64,000 nt of DNA from contig NZ_CP097289.1 in the NCBI RefSeq assembly GCF_023498005.1, forward strand, positions 6,138,001 to 6,202,000, written 5' to 3'. A model generated the notes under the pieces. It did not search any database. It saw nothing but the letters and a program-made list of their open reading frames with translations, and was not told where the DNA came from. The translations under genes and the position numbers were made by a program. Position 1 is the stretch's first letter. Every line of letters begins with the position of its first letter. The stretch is from Streptomyces durmitorensis. Its GTDB lineage: Bacteria; Actinomycetota; Actinomycetes; Streptomycetales; Streptomycetaceae. Shown here piece after piece: positions 22,788 through 32,770 of this stretch.

Positions 22788-23288
22788 ATGACGTACATCC
22801 CTCGCCCCATAACCCCCCTCGCCCTCAAGCAACTCCGCGTAACCGACGACGCAGGCCGCCCCTGCAACCCCTACGTGGACACGGAAGGCGGCGCCCCCCT
22901 CCGCTGCTGCCTCCGCCCCACCGCCCCCGGCGAACACGTCGCCCTCGTCTCGTACGCCCCCCTCCGCCGCTGGGCCGAGGAGACCGGCGCCACCCCCGGC
23001 GCCTACGACGAACAGGGCCCCGTCTTCATCCACGCACAGGACTGCGAGGGCCCGGCTCCCGGCGGCGACGGCGCGTACCCCTTCGCCCGCCCCGGAGCCC
23101 TCCGCACCCTCCGCCGCTACAACGCCGAAGGCCACATCGTCGGCGGCCGCCTCATGGAGATCCCGGACCCCGCGACGGAAGGCTTCGACGCCGCCTTCGC
23201 GGAGGCCTTCGCCGACCCGCAGGTCGCCCTCGTGCACGTCAGGGCCGTGGAGTACGGCTGCTTCCACTTCGAGGTACGCCGCCCCTAG
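22788..23288 (+). CDS. DUF1203 family protein
   Basis: 166 aa matching the DUF1203 pattern: an N-terminal RPITPLALKQLRVTDDAGRP, the central RCCLRPTAPGEHVALVSYAP, GPVFIHAQDCEG (possible metal or redox cysteine) and a C-terminal YGCFHFEV. Small soluble protein of unknown biochemical role. It ends overlapping the stop of the convergent LysR gene by 3 bp. Codon choice in this gene is unusually C-rich (CCC, CTC) even for the neighbourhood. Confidence 0.8.
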   Translation: MTYIPRPITPLALKQLRVTDDAGRPCNPYVDTEGGAPLRCCLRPTAPGEHVALVSYAPLRRWAEETGATPGAYDEQGPVFIHAQDCEGPAPGGDGAYPFARPGALRTLRRYNAEGHIVGGRLMEIPDPATEGFDAAFAEAFADPQVALVHVRAVEYGCFHFEVRRP

Positions 23289-24175
23289 ACGACTGCCCCC
23301 ACCGCCCGCGCGAACTCCCGCACCCGCTCCGTCTCCCCGTCCCGGCGCCACACCATCCCGAGCACCGAATCCGGCACCCCCTCCACCGGCACGAACGTGA
23401 CGTCACTCCGCCCGTGGTACTCCGCCGTGGGGCGGCACAGCAGCATCGCCCCACGCCCGGCCGCGACCAGCGTCAGCCCCTCCTGGAGGGTGCGCACCTG
23501 AGGCGCGGGGGCGGGAGAGGGCGCCTGCGCCGCGCGCCAGTAGGCCGGTGCCGGCGCCGTCGCGGAGATCAGCGGCGTCCCCGTCAGCTCGTCCGCGCGC
23601 AGCGACGCACGGCCCGCGAAGGGATGGCGTACCGACACCGCGACCGTCTGCTGCTGGCGCGAGAAGAGCGGGCCGAGCACCAGGTCGGGCTCCTCGACGG
23701 GAAGGAGCACGATCGCCGTGTCCACGTCCCCGTGCCGCACCGCCCCGAAGGGATCCGCGAACGGCACCTCCACGATCTCCGTCACGCAGCCCGGATGCCG
23801 CTCCTGGAAACCGGTGATCGCCCCCATCAGACGCGCGTCCGCCGTCCCCTGGAAGCCGATCCGCAGCCGCCCGGTGACTCCCCGCGCAGACTCCCGCGCC
23901 GCGTCCACCGTGGCGCTCAACACCTCGTACGCAGGGCGCAGTTCGGCCAAGAAGCGCTCGCCCGCCGGAGTCAGCCGCACCCGTCGGCTCGACCGCTCCA
24001 CGAGCTGGGTGCCGATCCGCCGCTCCAGGTTCCGCAGCAGCTGGCTGACGCGGCTCTGCGAGACGTAGAGCCGCTCGCCCGCGCGGCCGAAGTGCAGCTC
24101 GTCGGCGAGTGCCATGAAGCACTCCAGCTCGCGTATCTCAAGCCCGCTCAAGCGGCACACCCCCTTCTCATCCAT
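23285..24175 (-). CDS. LysR-family transcriptional regulator
   Basis: 296 aa. HTH at about residues 12-70 (LECFMALADELHFGRAGERL, then YVSQSRVSQLLRNLERRIGT), followed by the effector-binding domain (GRLRIGFQGTADARLMGAIT). It is of the CatR/BenM-like branch. Divergent from an MFS exporter with only 69 bp between starts, the classic arrangement for a LysR activator controlling its neighbour. Confidence 0.9.
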   Translation of the reverse strand: MDEKGVCRLSGLEIRELECFMALADELHFGRAGERLYVSQSRVSQLLRNLERRIGTQLVERSSRRVRLTPAGERFLAELRPAYEVLSATVDAARESARGVTGRLRIGFQGTADARLMGAITGFQERHPGCVTEIVEVPFADPFGAVRHGDVDTAIVLLPVEEPDLVLGPLFSRQQQTVAVSVRHPFAGRASLRADELTGTPLISATAPAPAYWRAAQAPSPAPAPQVRTLQEGLTLVAAGRGAMLLCRPTAEYHGRSDVTFVPVEGVPDSVLGMVWRRDGETERVREFARAVGAVV

Positions 24176-24244
24176 GAGCCCCGCTCATTCAAGGATGAGA
24201 TCTTCGCCGTTGTTCCCGGCAGGCGTCCGACGAAGGCTTGACCC

Positions 24245-25477
24245 ATGAACGCCACCCCGGACACATCCCCCGAACTCCCCGAAGTCGCCGAACTCCCCGA
24301 GCCGCAGCGCTCCCTGCCCCTGTCCGTCCTCACCGTCGCCGCCACCACCTTCTCCGTCGTCACCACGGAAATGCTGCCGGTCGGCCTCCTCACCTCCCTC
24401 TCCTCCGGGCTCGGCGTGTCCGACGGGAGCGCGGGCCTGACCGTCACGCTGCCCGGCGTGGTCGCGGCGCTCGCCGCCCTGCTCCTTCCCGTCGCCGTGC
24501 GGCGCGCCGACCGGCGGACGGTGCTGTGCGCGCTGATGGTCCTGCTCGCCGCCGCCAACGTTCTCTCCGCCCTCGCGCCCGCCTTCGGCGTGCTGCTCGC
24601 CGCGCGGGTTCTTGTGGGGGTCTGCATCGGGGGCGTGTGGGCGATCGCGGCCGGGCTCGGCGTACGGCTCGTGCGTGAGGAGTCAGCGGGGCGGGCCACC
24701 ACGGTGATCTTCAGCGGGATCGCGGTGGCGTCCGTGCTCGGCGTCCCCGCCGGTACGTTCCTCGGTGAACTCGCGGGCTGGCGCTGGGCGTTCGCCGTGA
24801 TGGGGGCGTTCGCGCTCGCCGTGGCCGGGCTGCTCGCGGCGACGCTTCCGCCACTGCCGTCCTCGGCGGCGATACGGCTCGGCGCGTTCCCCGGGCTGCT
24901 GCGGGGCGCGCGGCTGCGGGCCGGGCTCCTGGTGGTGCTGCTCCTGGTGACCGGGCACTTCGCCGCGTACACCTACGTACGCCCCGTCCTTGAACGGGTG
25001 CCCGACCTGGGCGCCGGGCTGATCAGCGGGCTGCTCCTCGCGTACGGGATCGCGGGCATCGTCGGCAACTTCGCGGGCGGCGCGCTCGCTGCCCGCGACC
25101 CGCGCCGGGCGCTGCTCGCCATCAGCGCGGGCCTCGCCGCCGTGGTCCTGCTCCTGGGCCCCGCGGGCGGCTCGCTCCTCGCGTCGGTGGCGCTCCTGGT
25201 CGCGTGGGGCCTGGCCTACGGCGGGGTCTCGGTCTCCACCCAGCAGTGGGTGCTCGCCGCGGCCCCCCGCGCCCGTGAGGCGGCGTCGGCGCTCTTCGCC
25301 GGGGTGTTCAACGCGGCGATAGCCCTGGGCGCGCTGACCGGCGGCCTGGTCGCGGACGGCTTCGGGACGACGGACGTGCTGTGGCTCGGGGGCGGCCTCG
25401 CGGCGCTGGCCTTGCTTGTCGTGGCGTACGCGAAGGGGGCGGACGCCGGGCATGCGAAGGGGGCGGCCACCGGATGA
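24245..25477 (+). CDS. MFS drug/arabinose-type efflux transporter
   Basis: 410 aa with 12 membrane helices. The DHA1 pattern is clear: FSVVTTEMLPVGLLTSLSSG near the N-terminus, the RRADRRTVLCALM loop, and RVLVGVCIGGVWAIAAGLGV (motif C region). It resembles the AraJ/PbuE-like group of sugar or drug exporters. Likely regulated by the divergent LysR protein. A hairpin overlaps its stop codon. Confidence 0.88.
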   Translation: MNATPDTSPELPEVAELPEPQRSLPLSVLTVAATTFSVVTTEMLPVGLLTSLSSGLGVSDGSAGLTVTLPGVVAALAALLLPVAVRRADRRTVLCALMVLLAAANVLSALAPAFGVLLAARVLVGVCIGGVWAIAAGLGVRLVREESAGRATTVIFSGIAVASVLGVPAGTFLGELAGWRWAFAVMGAFALAVAGLLAATLPPLPSSAAIRLGAFPGLLRGARLRAGLLVVLLLVTGHFAAYTYVRPVLERVPDLGAGLISGLLLAYGIAGIVGNFAGGALAARDPRRALLAISAGLAAVVLLLGPAGGSLLASVALLVAWGLAYGGVSVSTQQWVLAAAPRAREAASALFAGVFNAAIALGALTGGLVADGFGTTDVLWLGGGLAALALLVVAYAKGADAGHAKGAATG

Positions 25478-25494
25478 AGACCGGTGTCCGCCCC
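25460..25494. terminator. Hairpin overlapping the MFS stop
   Basis: GGGGCGGCCACCGG (25460-25473), loop ATGAAGA containing the TGA stop, then CCGGTGTCCGCCCC (25481-25494); 13 of 14 pairs. It lies between convergent MFS and asd genes and can serve both. Confidence 0.65.
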
Positions 25495-25522
25495 TGTCGG
25501 CGTACGTGAGACGAGGTGGGAC

Positions 25523-26704
<1,182 letters not shown>

Positions 26705-26735
26705 CTAGGGGAAACGCGGGGACGGGAGGGGTGTC

Positions 26736-27263
26736 TTGCTGCGCGGAAGAATGCGACGGGACCGGCGGGAGAGGGCGGATCCGCTCGACGCGGCCCAGGA
26801 GGACCGGGTGCGGGCGGTGCTCGCGCTCGGCGGGGTGCCGCACGCCGATCTGCCCGACGGCGTCCAGCAGGTCAGGCTCAAGCTCCTGGAGAGGGCGGCG
26901 GACGGGCGCGAGGCGCCGCGTGACGTGTCCGCGTGGGCGGCGGTCGTCGCCTCCAACCTGGCCATGGACTGGCACCGGGCGCGCCGCAGGCAGGAGCGGC
27001 TCGGGGAGCGGCTCGCCGTGCTGTGGCGGGAGGCGACGGACGAGGACGGGGCGGAGTCGCGGGCACTGTCGATGGCCGTGACGCAGGGCCTGGACGCGCT
27101 GCCCGACACACAGCGGCAGGTCGTCGTCCTGCGCTTCTACGCCGATCTGCCGGTACGGGCGATAGCCGACGAGCTGGGCATTCCGGAGGGCACGGTCAAG
27201 AGCAGGCTGCATACGGCGGTACGGGTGCTGCGGACGCGGCTGCACGAGGGCGAGGTGGTGTGA
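26736..27263 (+). CDS. ECF-type RNA polymerase sigma factor
   Basis: About 175 aa. Region 2 is recognisable (HADLPDGVQQVRLKLLERAA, then WAAVVASNLAMDWHRARRRQ). Region 4 is clear: LPDTQRQVVVLRFYADLPVR followed by the HTH AIADELGIPEGTVKSRLHTA. The start is uncertain: a TTG with GGGAGGGG at ideal distance is used, an ATG lies five codons in. It overlaps the following membrane-protein gene by 4 bp (GTGA), so the two are coupled and the partner may modulate the sigma factor. Confidence 0.88.
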   Translation: MLRGRMRRDRRERADPLDAAQEDRVRAVLALGGVPHADLPDGVQQVRLKLLERAADGREAPRDVSAWAAVVASNLAMDWHRARRRQERLGERLAVLWREATDEDGAESRALSMAVTQGLDALPDTQRQVVVLRFYADLPVRAIADELGIPEGTVKSRLHTAVRVLRTRLHEGEVV

Positions 27264-28015
27264 CGGTGGCCAAGGACGAGTACGAGTACGACCCCTCCTA
27301 CGACCACGACGCGCTGATGCTCGCCCTCACGGACGAGCCGCTGCCCGAGGACTCCGGCCGGGATCCGGAGCTCGTGACGGAGCATGCCGAGGCCCTGGCG
27401 GATGTCGCACTGCTCCGGGAGCACATCGGGCTGGTCGGGCGGGCGCTGGCGGCTCCGGAGAGGGCGGCCCCGAGGCCGGTCGTCGCCGTACGCCCCGCCG
27501 GTCTCCGGCGTCGGCGCTTCACGGCGGCGCTCGGAGTGGCCGCGGCCACCGCGGCGGCCTCGCTGGTGGGCGGGCTCGCCTGGCTCGCGATGGAGAGCGG
27601 GGGCGGGATGACCGAGAGCTCCGACTCCGACGCGGCGAAGGGGGTGGCTCCGGGGGATGAGAAGGAGAACGGGGGCGGGGCCGCCGAGGATCTCTCGCCC
27701 GAGGGGTACGTGGCGTGCGCGCGGCTCATCGTGGAGGGCTCGGTGAGGCGGGTCGAACCGATCCCCGGCGGCGTCCAGGACCGGATCGTCCTGGACGTAT
27801 CCCGCTACTACAAGCCGAGCAAGGGGGAGAAACAGATCACGTTCGTGATGAACGTGGACGTGGACCCGCGGCTCCGCCCGGGCGACCGGACCCTGATCGG
27901 CATCGCGAAGGGCGAGGCGACGCCGGACATCTGGTCCACCGGCGCGAAGGACATCGCCAAGGACCGGGAGTGGATCGAGCGGGCGCTGCCGCGGGCGGAG
28001 GGGATGCGGTGCTGA
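27260..28015 (+). CDS. Membrane protein coupled to the ECF sigma factor (possible anti-sigma)
   Basis: About 251 aa. An acidic cytoplasmic N-terminus (DEYEYDPSYDHDALMLALTD) is followed by a helical stretch, a basic flank RRRR and one membrane segment (about residues 91-112, FTAALGVAAATAAASLVGGL). The outer part of about 140 residues has an acidic linker and then a folded domain (GYVACARLIVEGSVRRVEPI, later TLIGIAKGEATPDIW). Layout, direction and overlap fit an anti-sigma factor. The zinc-type HxxxCxxC motif is absent. No family recognised. Confidence 0.7.
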   Translation: MTVAKDEYEYDPSYDHDALMLALTDEPLPEDSGRDPELVTEHAEALADVALLREHIGLVGRALAAPERAAPRPVVAVRPAGLRRRRFTAALGVAAATAAASLVGGLAWLAMESGGGMTESSDSDAAKGVAPGDEKENGGGAAEDLSPEGYVACARLIVEGSVRRVEPIPGGVQDRIVLDVSRYYKPSKGEKQITFVMNVDVDPRLRPGDRTLIGIAKGEATPDIWSTGAKDIAKDREWIERALPRAEGMRC

Positions 28016-28045
28016 GCGGCGCGGACACGCGCCGGGAGTAACGCA

Positions 28046-28075
28046 CCGGCCGGGCTGGAGAACCAGCCCGGCCGG
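28046..28075. terminator. Strong bidirectional terminator hairpin
   Basis: CCGGCCGGGCTGG, loop AGAA, CCAGCCCGGCCGG: a perfect 13-bp stem, followed on the + strand by AGTCTTGT. It lies between the convergent anti-sigma-like and subtilase genes. Confidence 0.8.
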
Positions 28076-28097
28076 AGTCTTGTCACAGGAGAGGCCC

Positions 28098-31000
28098 CTA
28101 CGAGGCGACCTTCTCGATGATCACGCTGCCGGTCCCGGCAACCGTGCCCCGGCCGTTCAGCAGAGACACCTCGCCGAACAGCTGACGCCCCTCGGCCGCC
28201 GGCGCATCCGCCGCGACCTGGGCGGAGACCTCCGCGGAAGCCCCGTTCGCCAGCTTCACCGGCGCCGACTCGTCGACCTTCACCGAGCCGAGCGCGCCCG
28301 AGAAGAAGACGTCACGGTAGTCGTACGCCGTGGTGCCGGACGGGATCGAGTAGCCCGCCACCTCGATCTCGTACGTACCCGCCGCGGGCTTCGTGAGGCT
28401 GACCGACTCCTCCGAGTCGCCGTCCGCCGACGAACCCACGACAGCGCCGTCCTTCGAGACCGACAGGTCGAGGTCCGCGGCGGTGTCCGCCGTCGAACCG
28501 ATGGCGACGTCGAGCCGCTCCGCGCCCTCGGGCACGACCACGGTCGTCGTCTGCGTCTCACCCTGCTTGATCGACGGCTTCGCTGCCTTCGCGGAGCCGA
28601 GCGGGCCGCCCTTCAACTTGCCGTCCACCGCGGCGAAGTTGTTGGTGACCTTCCAGGAGACGGGCGCCGGAGTACCGACCTTCGCCTCCGGCACCGTCTG
28701 CACGGCGGGGTCGAAGGCGACACCCAGCGCGGAGACGTCCAGCTTGTAGGGGTTGTCCAGGAGCGGCGACGTCCTGCGCGACTCGACCTCGATCTCCCAC
28801 ACGCCCGCCTGCGGCTCGGGGTACGAACGCAGGTCGGGGCGGCAGGTGTTGGCCGGGTTGTCGTAGTTCGCGTAGCAGGTCAGCGACGACGTCGAGTCGA
28901 CCGGGACACCGTAGGGGTGCACCGCGATGAACCGCGTCTGGCTCTTGTCCTTCAGGCCGCCGAGCGCCACCTCCAGGGACTTGGCGCCCTTGGGGACCGT
29001 CACGAAGTACGACTTGGTGCTGTTGCGCTGCACGGAGTCGGACGCCGAGAACGTGTACGCGGGCTTGGCCAGCGGCTTCGAGACGACGACCGTCGACATG
29101 ATCTGCTGGTCGATGCCCTCGGAGCGCTCGTCGTCGACCGTCAGGATCGCGCTGTGCACGCCCGCCGACTTGGCCTTCGCCTGCACCTTGACCGTGACCG
29201 GCTTGTTCAGGGGCAGCGTCACCGCGCCCTTGCCGAGCAGCTCGAAGGTGCGCTCGTGGTTGTTGACCAGGTCCAGCTCGTGGCGGATGCCGCGGTCCGG
29301 GCCCGAGGTGCGGGTGATCGTGACGTCGTACGTCCGCTTCTCGCCGGTCTTCAGACCGCCCTCACGGTCGTAGATGCCGGTGCCGGGCTTCTTCAGCTCC
29401 TGCTCCAGGGCGGTGTCGACCGGGGCCTTCACCGTGTACGTGTGCGCCTTCGCGTCGTCCTCGATGGCGTTCCAGGCGTCGACCACGTTGATCAGGCCGG
29501 TGCCCTGCGCGTACGCCTGCTCGCCGCGGATGCGGTCCGCCGTCGAGGTCAGCGCCGTGCGCAGCTTCGCCGGGGTCAGGTCGACGCCCTCGCGCTTCGC
29601 GGCGGAGAGCAGCAGCGCCGAGGCGCCCGCGGCCTGCGGGGACGCCATCGACGTACCCTGCAACATCGAGTAACCGGCGGGCAGTTGGTAGCCCGCCTCG
29701 GCGACCGGGGAGCCCGGCAGCCAGGTCTGCGTGGTGTTGATGGCCGAGCCGGGCGCGGAGATGATCGGCGCGAAGCCGCCGTCCTCGCGCGGGCCGCGCG
29801 AGGAGAAGTTCATCATCGCGTACGACTTCTCCACGGCGGAGCCGTAGTTGGCGGCCCAGGTCTCCTTGGAGATGGAGGCGCCGACCGAGATGACCTTGTC
29901 GGCCAGGCTCGGGTCGCCGATGGTGTTCGCGCCGGGGCCCGAGTTGCCCGCGGAGATCACCAGCTGGACGCCGTACTCGTCGATGAGGCGCTTGTAGAGC
30001 TCGGCGCGCGCGTTGTTGCCGTCGTTCAGGGCCGGGAGGCCGCCGATCGACATGTTCACGATGTCGACGCCGCGCTTCGTGACGAGGTCGATCATGCCCT
30101 CGGTGAGCGCGACGTTCGTGCAGCCGCCGGTCCAGGTGCAGGCGCGCGACGAGACGAGCTTGGCGCCGGGCGCCGCGCCGTTCATCTTGCCGCCGAACAG
30201 GCCGTTGGCCGCGGTGATGCCCGCGACGTGCGTGCCGTGCTCGGACTCGATGACGCCGATGTTGACGAAGTCGGCCTTCTTGCCGACCCAGTCGCCGCCG
30301 TACGGGTCGGTCGGCACGTCCTTGCGGATCTCGACGACGAAGGGGACGCGCTCGACGACGTCGGTCGCCGGGTCGTCCTTGCCGAAGTAGGCGACCTGAT
30401 GGCCGTCCTTGTACGGCTTCATCGTCTCGTCGTCGGTGAAGTCGTTGTTGTCGTTCAGGTCGACGCGGACCGTGCCCGCGGCCGGGTCGTAGAGCACGCC
30501 CCAGCTGTCGGTGGTGTCGCCGTCGCGGTTGATGTCGCCCTTGGCGTCGCCGCCGGTGGTGGCCGACTCGCGGAAGCGGTTGACCTGGAAGGAGCCCGCC
30601 GGGGCCTTCCACGTCTCGCTGTCCCAGGTGAAGACGGGTCCTGTGACGGGGTTGGTCATGCGCCGCCAGGTGGCGTCCGCGTCCACGATCGGGTCGGTCG
30701 CGGTCACCCAGTCGGTGATCTTCCGCTCGCCCGTGGTGGTCTTCTGGAGCGCGGGGTGCCCCAGGTCGACGCCGGAGTCGAGGATGCCGATGGTGGTGCC
30801 GCGGCCGTCCGCCTTCGGGTGCTTCTTCACGAAGTCGACGGCGCCCGTCTCGAAGGACGGGTTGTACGGGTTCTTCGCCGGGGTGTCCTTGCCGGGCCCG
30901 GCGTACGTCCCCTCGGCCGCAGTCTTCGCGCCCTTGGCGCGGTCGGCGGCGGGCGTCGGGTCGTCGAGCTCGATCTCGTGCCGCAGGTCGATGCCGTGCA

Positions 31001-31391
31001 CGGACGACAGCTTCCCGGCGGCCTCGATGGCGGCCTCGGCCTTCGCGGTGGGCACGGTGGCGCGTACGTAGCCGAGCTTGTCGTACGTCTGCCCGACCGA
31101 ACCGCCCTTGACGGCGTCGAGCTGGCCGGCGACCTGCTCGGTGGCGCCGGGAGCGGTGGCGACCATCATCGTGACGGTCTTCTCGCCGTCCGCCTTCGCG
31201 TCCGCGAGGAGATCGGCGTCGGCCGAGCCGAGCTTCTTCTCCGCGGACTTGGGGGTGCTCTGGCCTCCAGGGCCCCCGGGGTCCCCGTCGGCCGCGAAGG
31301 CCATGGGTATGGGCCCGGCGGCGGAGAGCGCGGCGGTCAGGCCGACGGCTATCGCGAGACGGGTCGTGCGTCTAGCACTGGATCTGTGCAT
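28098..31391 (-). CDS. Secreted subtilisin-like (S8) serine protease, large
   Basis: About 1097 aa. Signal peptide (SSARRTTRLAIAVGL... to PMAFAADG), a propeptide of roughly 170 residues, then the S8 catalytic domain with Asp in TIGILDSGVDLG, His in HGTHVAGITAANG, oxyanion Asn in ISAGNSGPGANT, and Ser in LQGTSMASPQAAGA. A long insert (about residues 240-390) separates the Asp and His motifs. The C-terminal 450 residues are beta-rich repeats with FSASDSVQRNSTKSYFVTVP and TYEIEVAGY-type pre-peptidase-like domains. Extracellular protein degradation is likely. Start at the second ATG, which has AGGG six bases upstream. Confidence 0.92.
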   Translation of the reverse strand: MHRSSARRTTRLAIAVGLTAALSAAGPIPMAFAADGDPGGPGGQSTPKSAEKKLGSADADLLADAKADGEKTVTMMVATAPGATEQVAGQLDAVKGGSVGQTYDKLGYVRATVPTAKAEAAIEAAGKLSSVHGIDLRHEIELDDPTPAADRAKGAKTAAEGTYAGPGKDTPAKNPYNPSFETGAVDFVKKHPKADGRGTTIGILDSGVDLGHPALQKTTTGERKITDWVTATDPIVDADATWRRMTNPVTGPVFTWDSETWKAPAGSFQVNRFRESATTGGDAKGDINRDGDTTDSWGVLYDPAAGTVRVDLNDNNDFTDDETMKPYKDGHQVAYFGKDDPATDVVERVPFVVEIRKDVPTDPYGGDWVGKKADFVNIGVIESEHGTHVAGITAANGLFGGKMNGAAPGAKLVSSRACTWTGGCTNVALTEGMIDLVTKRGVDIVNMSIGGLPALNDGNNARAELYKRLIDEYGVQLVISAGNSGPGANTIGDPSLADKVISVGASISKETWAANYGSAVEKSYAMMNFSSRGPREDGGFAPIISAPGSAINTTQTWLPGSPVAEAGYQLPAGYSMLQGTSMASPQAAGASALLLSAAKREGVDLTPAKLRTALTSTADRIRGEQAYAQGTGLINVVDAWNAIEDDAKAHTYTVKAPVDTALEQELKKPGTGIYDREGGLKTGEKRTYDVTITRTSGPDRGIRHELDLVNNHERTFELLGKGAVTLPLNKPVTVKVQAKAKSAGVHSAILTVDDERSEGIDQQIMSTVVVSKPLAKPAYTFSASDSVQRNSTKSYFVTVPKGAKSLEVALGGLKDKSQTRFIAVHPYGVPVDSTSSLTCYANYDNPANTCRPDLRSYPEPQAGVWEIEVESRRTSPLLDNPYKLDVSALGVAFDPAVQTVPEAKVGTPAPVSWKVTNNFAAVDGKLKGGPLGSAKAAKPSIKQGETQTTTVVVPEGAERLDVAIGSTADTAADLDLSVSKDGAVVGSSADGDSEESVSLTKPAAGTYEIEVAGYSIPSGTTAYDYRDVFFSGALGSVKVDESAPVKLANGASAEVSAQVAADAPAAEGRQLFGEVSLLNGRGTVAGTGSVIIEKVAS

Positions 31392-31568
31392 CAGCATCCC
31401 TGTACGTAAAGGTCGAAAAGGTCCGGAATCCGGAACCGGATGACCGCTCAGCCTTACGTAAGTGACCGCTGATTGGGGAGAGTTGTCAGGTTACGATCGC
31501 GGCGTGACGCAATCCCGCCATACGCCATCGACGACATAGCGGGTGATTACCCTCGGGCCCCGCTAGGC

Positions 31569-32117
31569 CTAGGCCTCGCGGCCCCGTGCGTAATGGCGTG
31601 AGGCCTTCGCCCGATTGCCGCAGGCGGCCATGGAGCACCACCGCCGCGTGCCGTTGCGCGAGGTGTCGAAGAAGTGCAGGACGCACGCCTCGTGGGCGCA
31701 GGGCCTGATCCGGTCCGGTGCGGTGGCGAGCAGCGTCAGATAGTCCCGGGCCGCAAGCCAGGCCGCGCCCCAGGTCGCGTCCCTGAACTCGGGCTCCTCG
31801 CCCGGCCCTTGCGCGGTCAGGGTCGCCCGGATCCGCCCGTGCCCGAGGATCTTGTTGACACGGGCGATCCCGGCGGCGGTGTCCGGGCCGTCCACGACGG
31901 TGGAGATCGCGTCGCGCGCCCGCAGCACGTGCTCCAGCGTCGCCTCGTCCGCGCCGAACCGGTCGTCGAGTCCGTTGGCGGCGAGCCAGACGGTGAGCCC
32001 GTCGACATCGGTCAGCAGATCCTGGCGCGCGCCGTCCGCCATCCACCGGGTGTTGAGCAGGTCCAGGGAGAGCGGCTCGCCGACGAGAGGGCGCGGATCG
32101 CGGGGTGCGGCGGACAT
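31569..32117 (-). CDS. CGNR zinc-finger / ABATE-domain regulator
   Basis: 182 aa. An N-terminal ABATE domain (GEPLSLDLLNTRWM) is followed by the C-terminal CGNR zinc finger: CAHEACVLHFFD, then SRNGTRRWCSMAACGNRAKA. Such proteins are stress-type DNA-binding regulators. It is divergent from a VOC-family gene, and the 113 bp between holds two inverted repeats, which suggests autoregulation and control of the VOC gene. Confidence 0.88.
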   Translation of the reverse strand: MSAAPRDPRPLVGEPLSLDLLNTRWMADGARQDLLTDVDGLTVWLAANGLDDRFGADEATLEHVLRARDAISTVVDGPDTAAGIARVNKILGHGRIRATLTAQGPGEEPEFRDATWGAAWLAARDYLTLLATAPDRIRPCAHEACVLHFFDTSRNGTRRWCSMAACGNRAKASRHYARGREA

Positions 32118-32136
32118 GGAGGCTCCCTTCAGGGCT

Positions 32137-32206
32137 AACCAGCAAAGAGTACGTGACTGGTTGACGCCCTCTCCTTCTAACCTCTAAAGTCACTTTCACA
32201 GGTTAG
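32137..32206. promoter_or_regulatory. Two inverted repeats in the CGNR/VOC intergenic region
   Basis: AACCAG (32137-32142) with CTGGTT (32157-32162), and CTAACCT (32177-32183) with AGGTTAG (32200-32206). Both pairs centre on GGTTA/TAACC half-sites with 14-16 bp between them. Probably the operators of the CGNR protein. Confidence 0.55.
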
Positions 32207-32230
32207 TTTTCTTCGGGCAAAAGGAGAGTC

Positions 32231-32689
32231 ATGACCGCGACCGGCACACTCCGCACCGGCCACATCGGCCTGAACGTCACGGACATCGAGCGCTCGCTCG
32301 CCTTCTACCGCGACGTCATCGGCTACGGCGTGATCAGCGAGGGCAAGGAAGAGGGCCGCAGGTTCGCCTTCCTGGGCGAGGGCGGGAGCCCCGCGCTCAC
32401 GCTCTGGCAGCAGGCGGACGCGGCATACGCGGCTTCGAACGCGGGCCTGCACCACCTGGCGCTGGAGGTGGACACCATCGAGGAGGTGCGGGCGTACGAG
32501 AGTGCTCTGCGCGCGTACGGGGTGGAGTTCGCCTACGAGGGAGTCGTCTCGCACGGCGAGGGTGCCGCGTCAGGCGGGATCTTCTTCCATGACCCGGACG
32601 GCACGCGCCTCGAAATCTACGCGGCATCTGGCGTGGGCGCCTCGGATCGTGCCCCGGTGGTTGCCGCGCCGACCTGTGGGTTCTTCTGA
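32231..32689 (+). CDS. VOC-family (glyoxalase-fold) protein
   Basis: 152 aa with two VOC half-domains: TGHIGLNVTDIERSLAFYRD and, in the second, AGLHHLALEVDTIEEVRAYE, ending FFHDPDGTRLEIYA. Metal ligands (His13 and the His and Glu of the second half) are in place, so a metal-dependent dioxygenase or glyoxalase-type reaction is possible; it could also be a resistance protein that binds a drug. Strong AAGGAG before the ATG. Divergent from the CGNR gene. Confidence 0.88.
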   Translation: MTATGTLRTGHIGLNVTDIERSLAFYRDVIGYGVISEGKEEGRRFAFLGEGGSPALTLWQQADAAYAASNAGLHHLALEVDTIEEVRAYESALRAYGVEFAYEGVVSHGEGAASGGIFFHDPDGTRLEIYAASGVGASDRAPVVAAPTCGFF

Positions 32690-32710
32690 GCCCCCTGCCC
32701 CCTAGACCCG

Positions 32711-32756
32711 CCTGACCCGCCGCTTCGCGGCGGAGTTCTCCCGCCCACCCACCCGT
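32711..32756 (-). repeat. Isolated G-quadruplex/hairpin repeat copy
   Basis: Hairpin CCGCCGC-TTC-GCGGCGG (32717-32733), then CCCGCCCACCCACCC (32740-32754). Same order and strand as array A, between the VOC and PNPOx-like genes, 22 bp after the VOC stop. The stem differs from that of the arrays on both arms. Confidence 0.85.
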
Positions 32757-32770
32757 CACTCAGGAGCGAC

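Noticed and set aside
28080..31409. 1109-codon open frame antisense to the subtilase
   Set aside because: Exact mirror of the S8 gene; composition is an artefact of high third-position GC. The same applies to 18371-21301 and 44883-46517.
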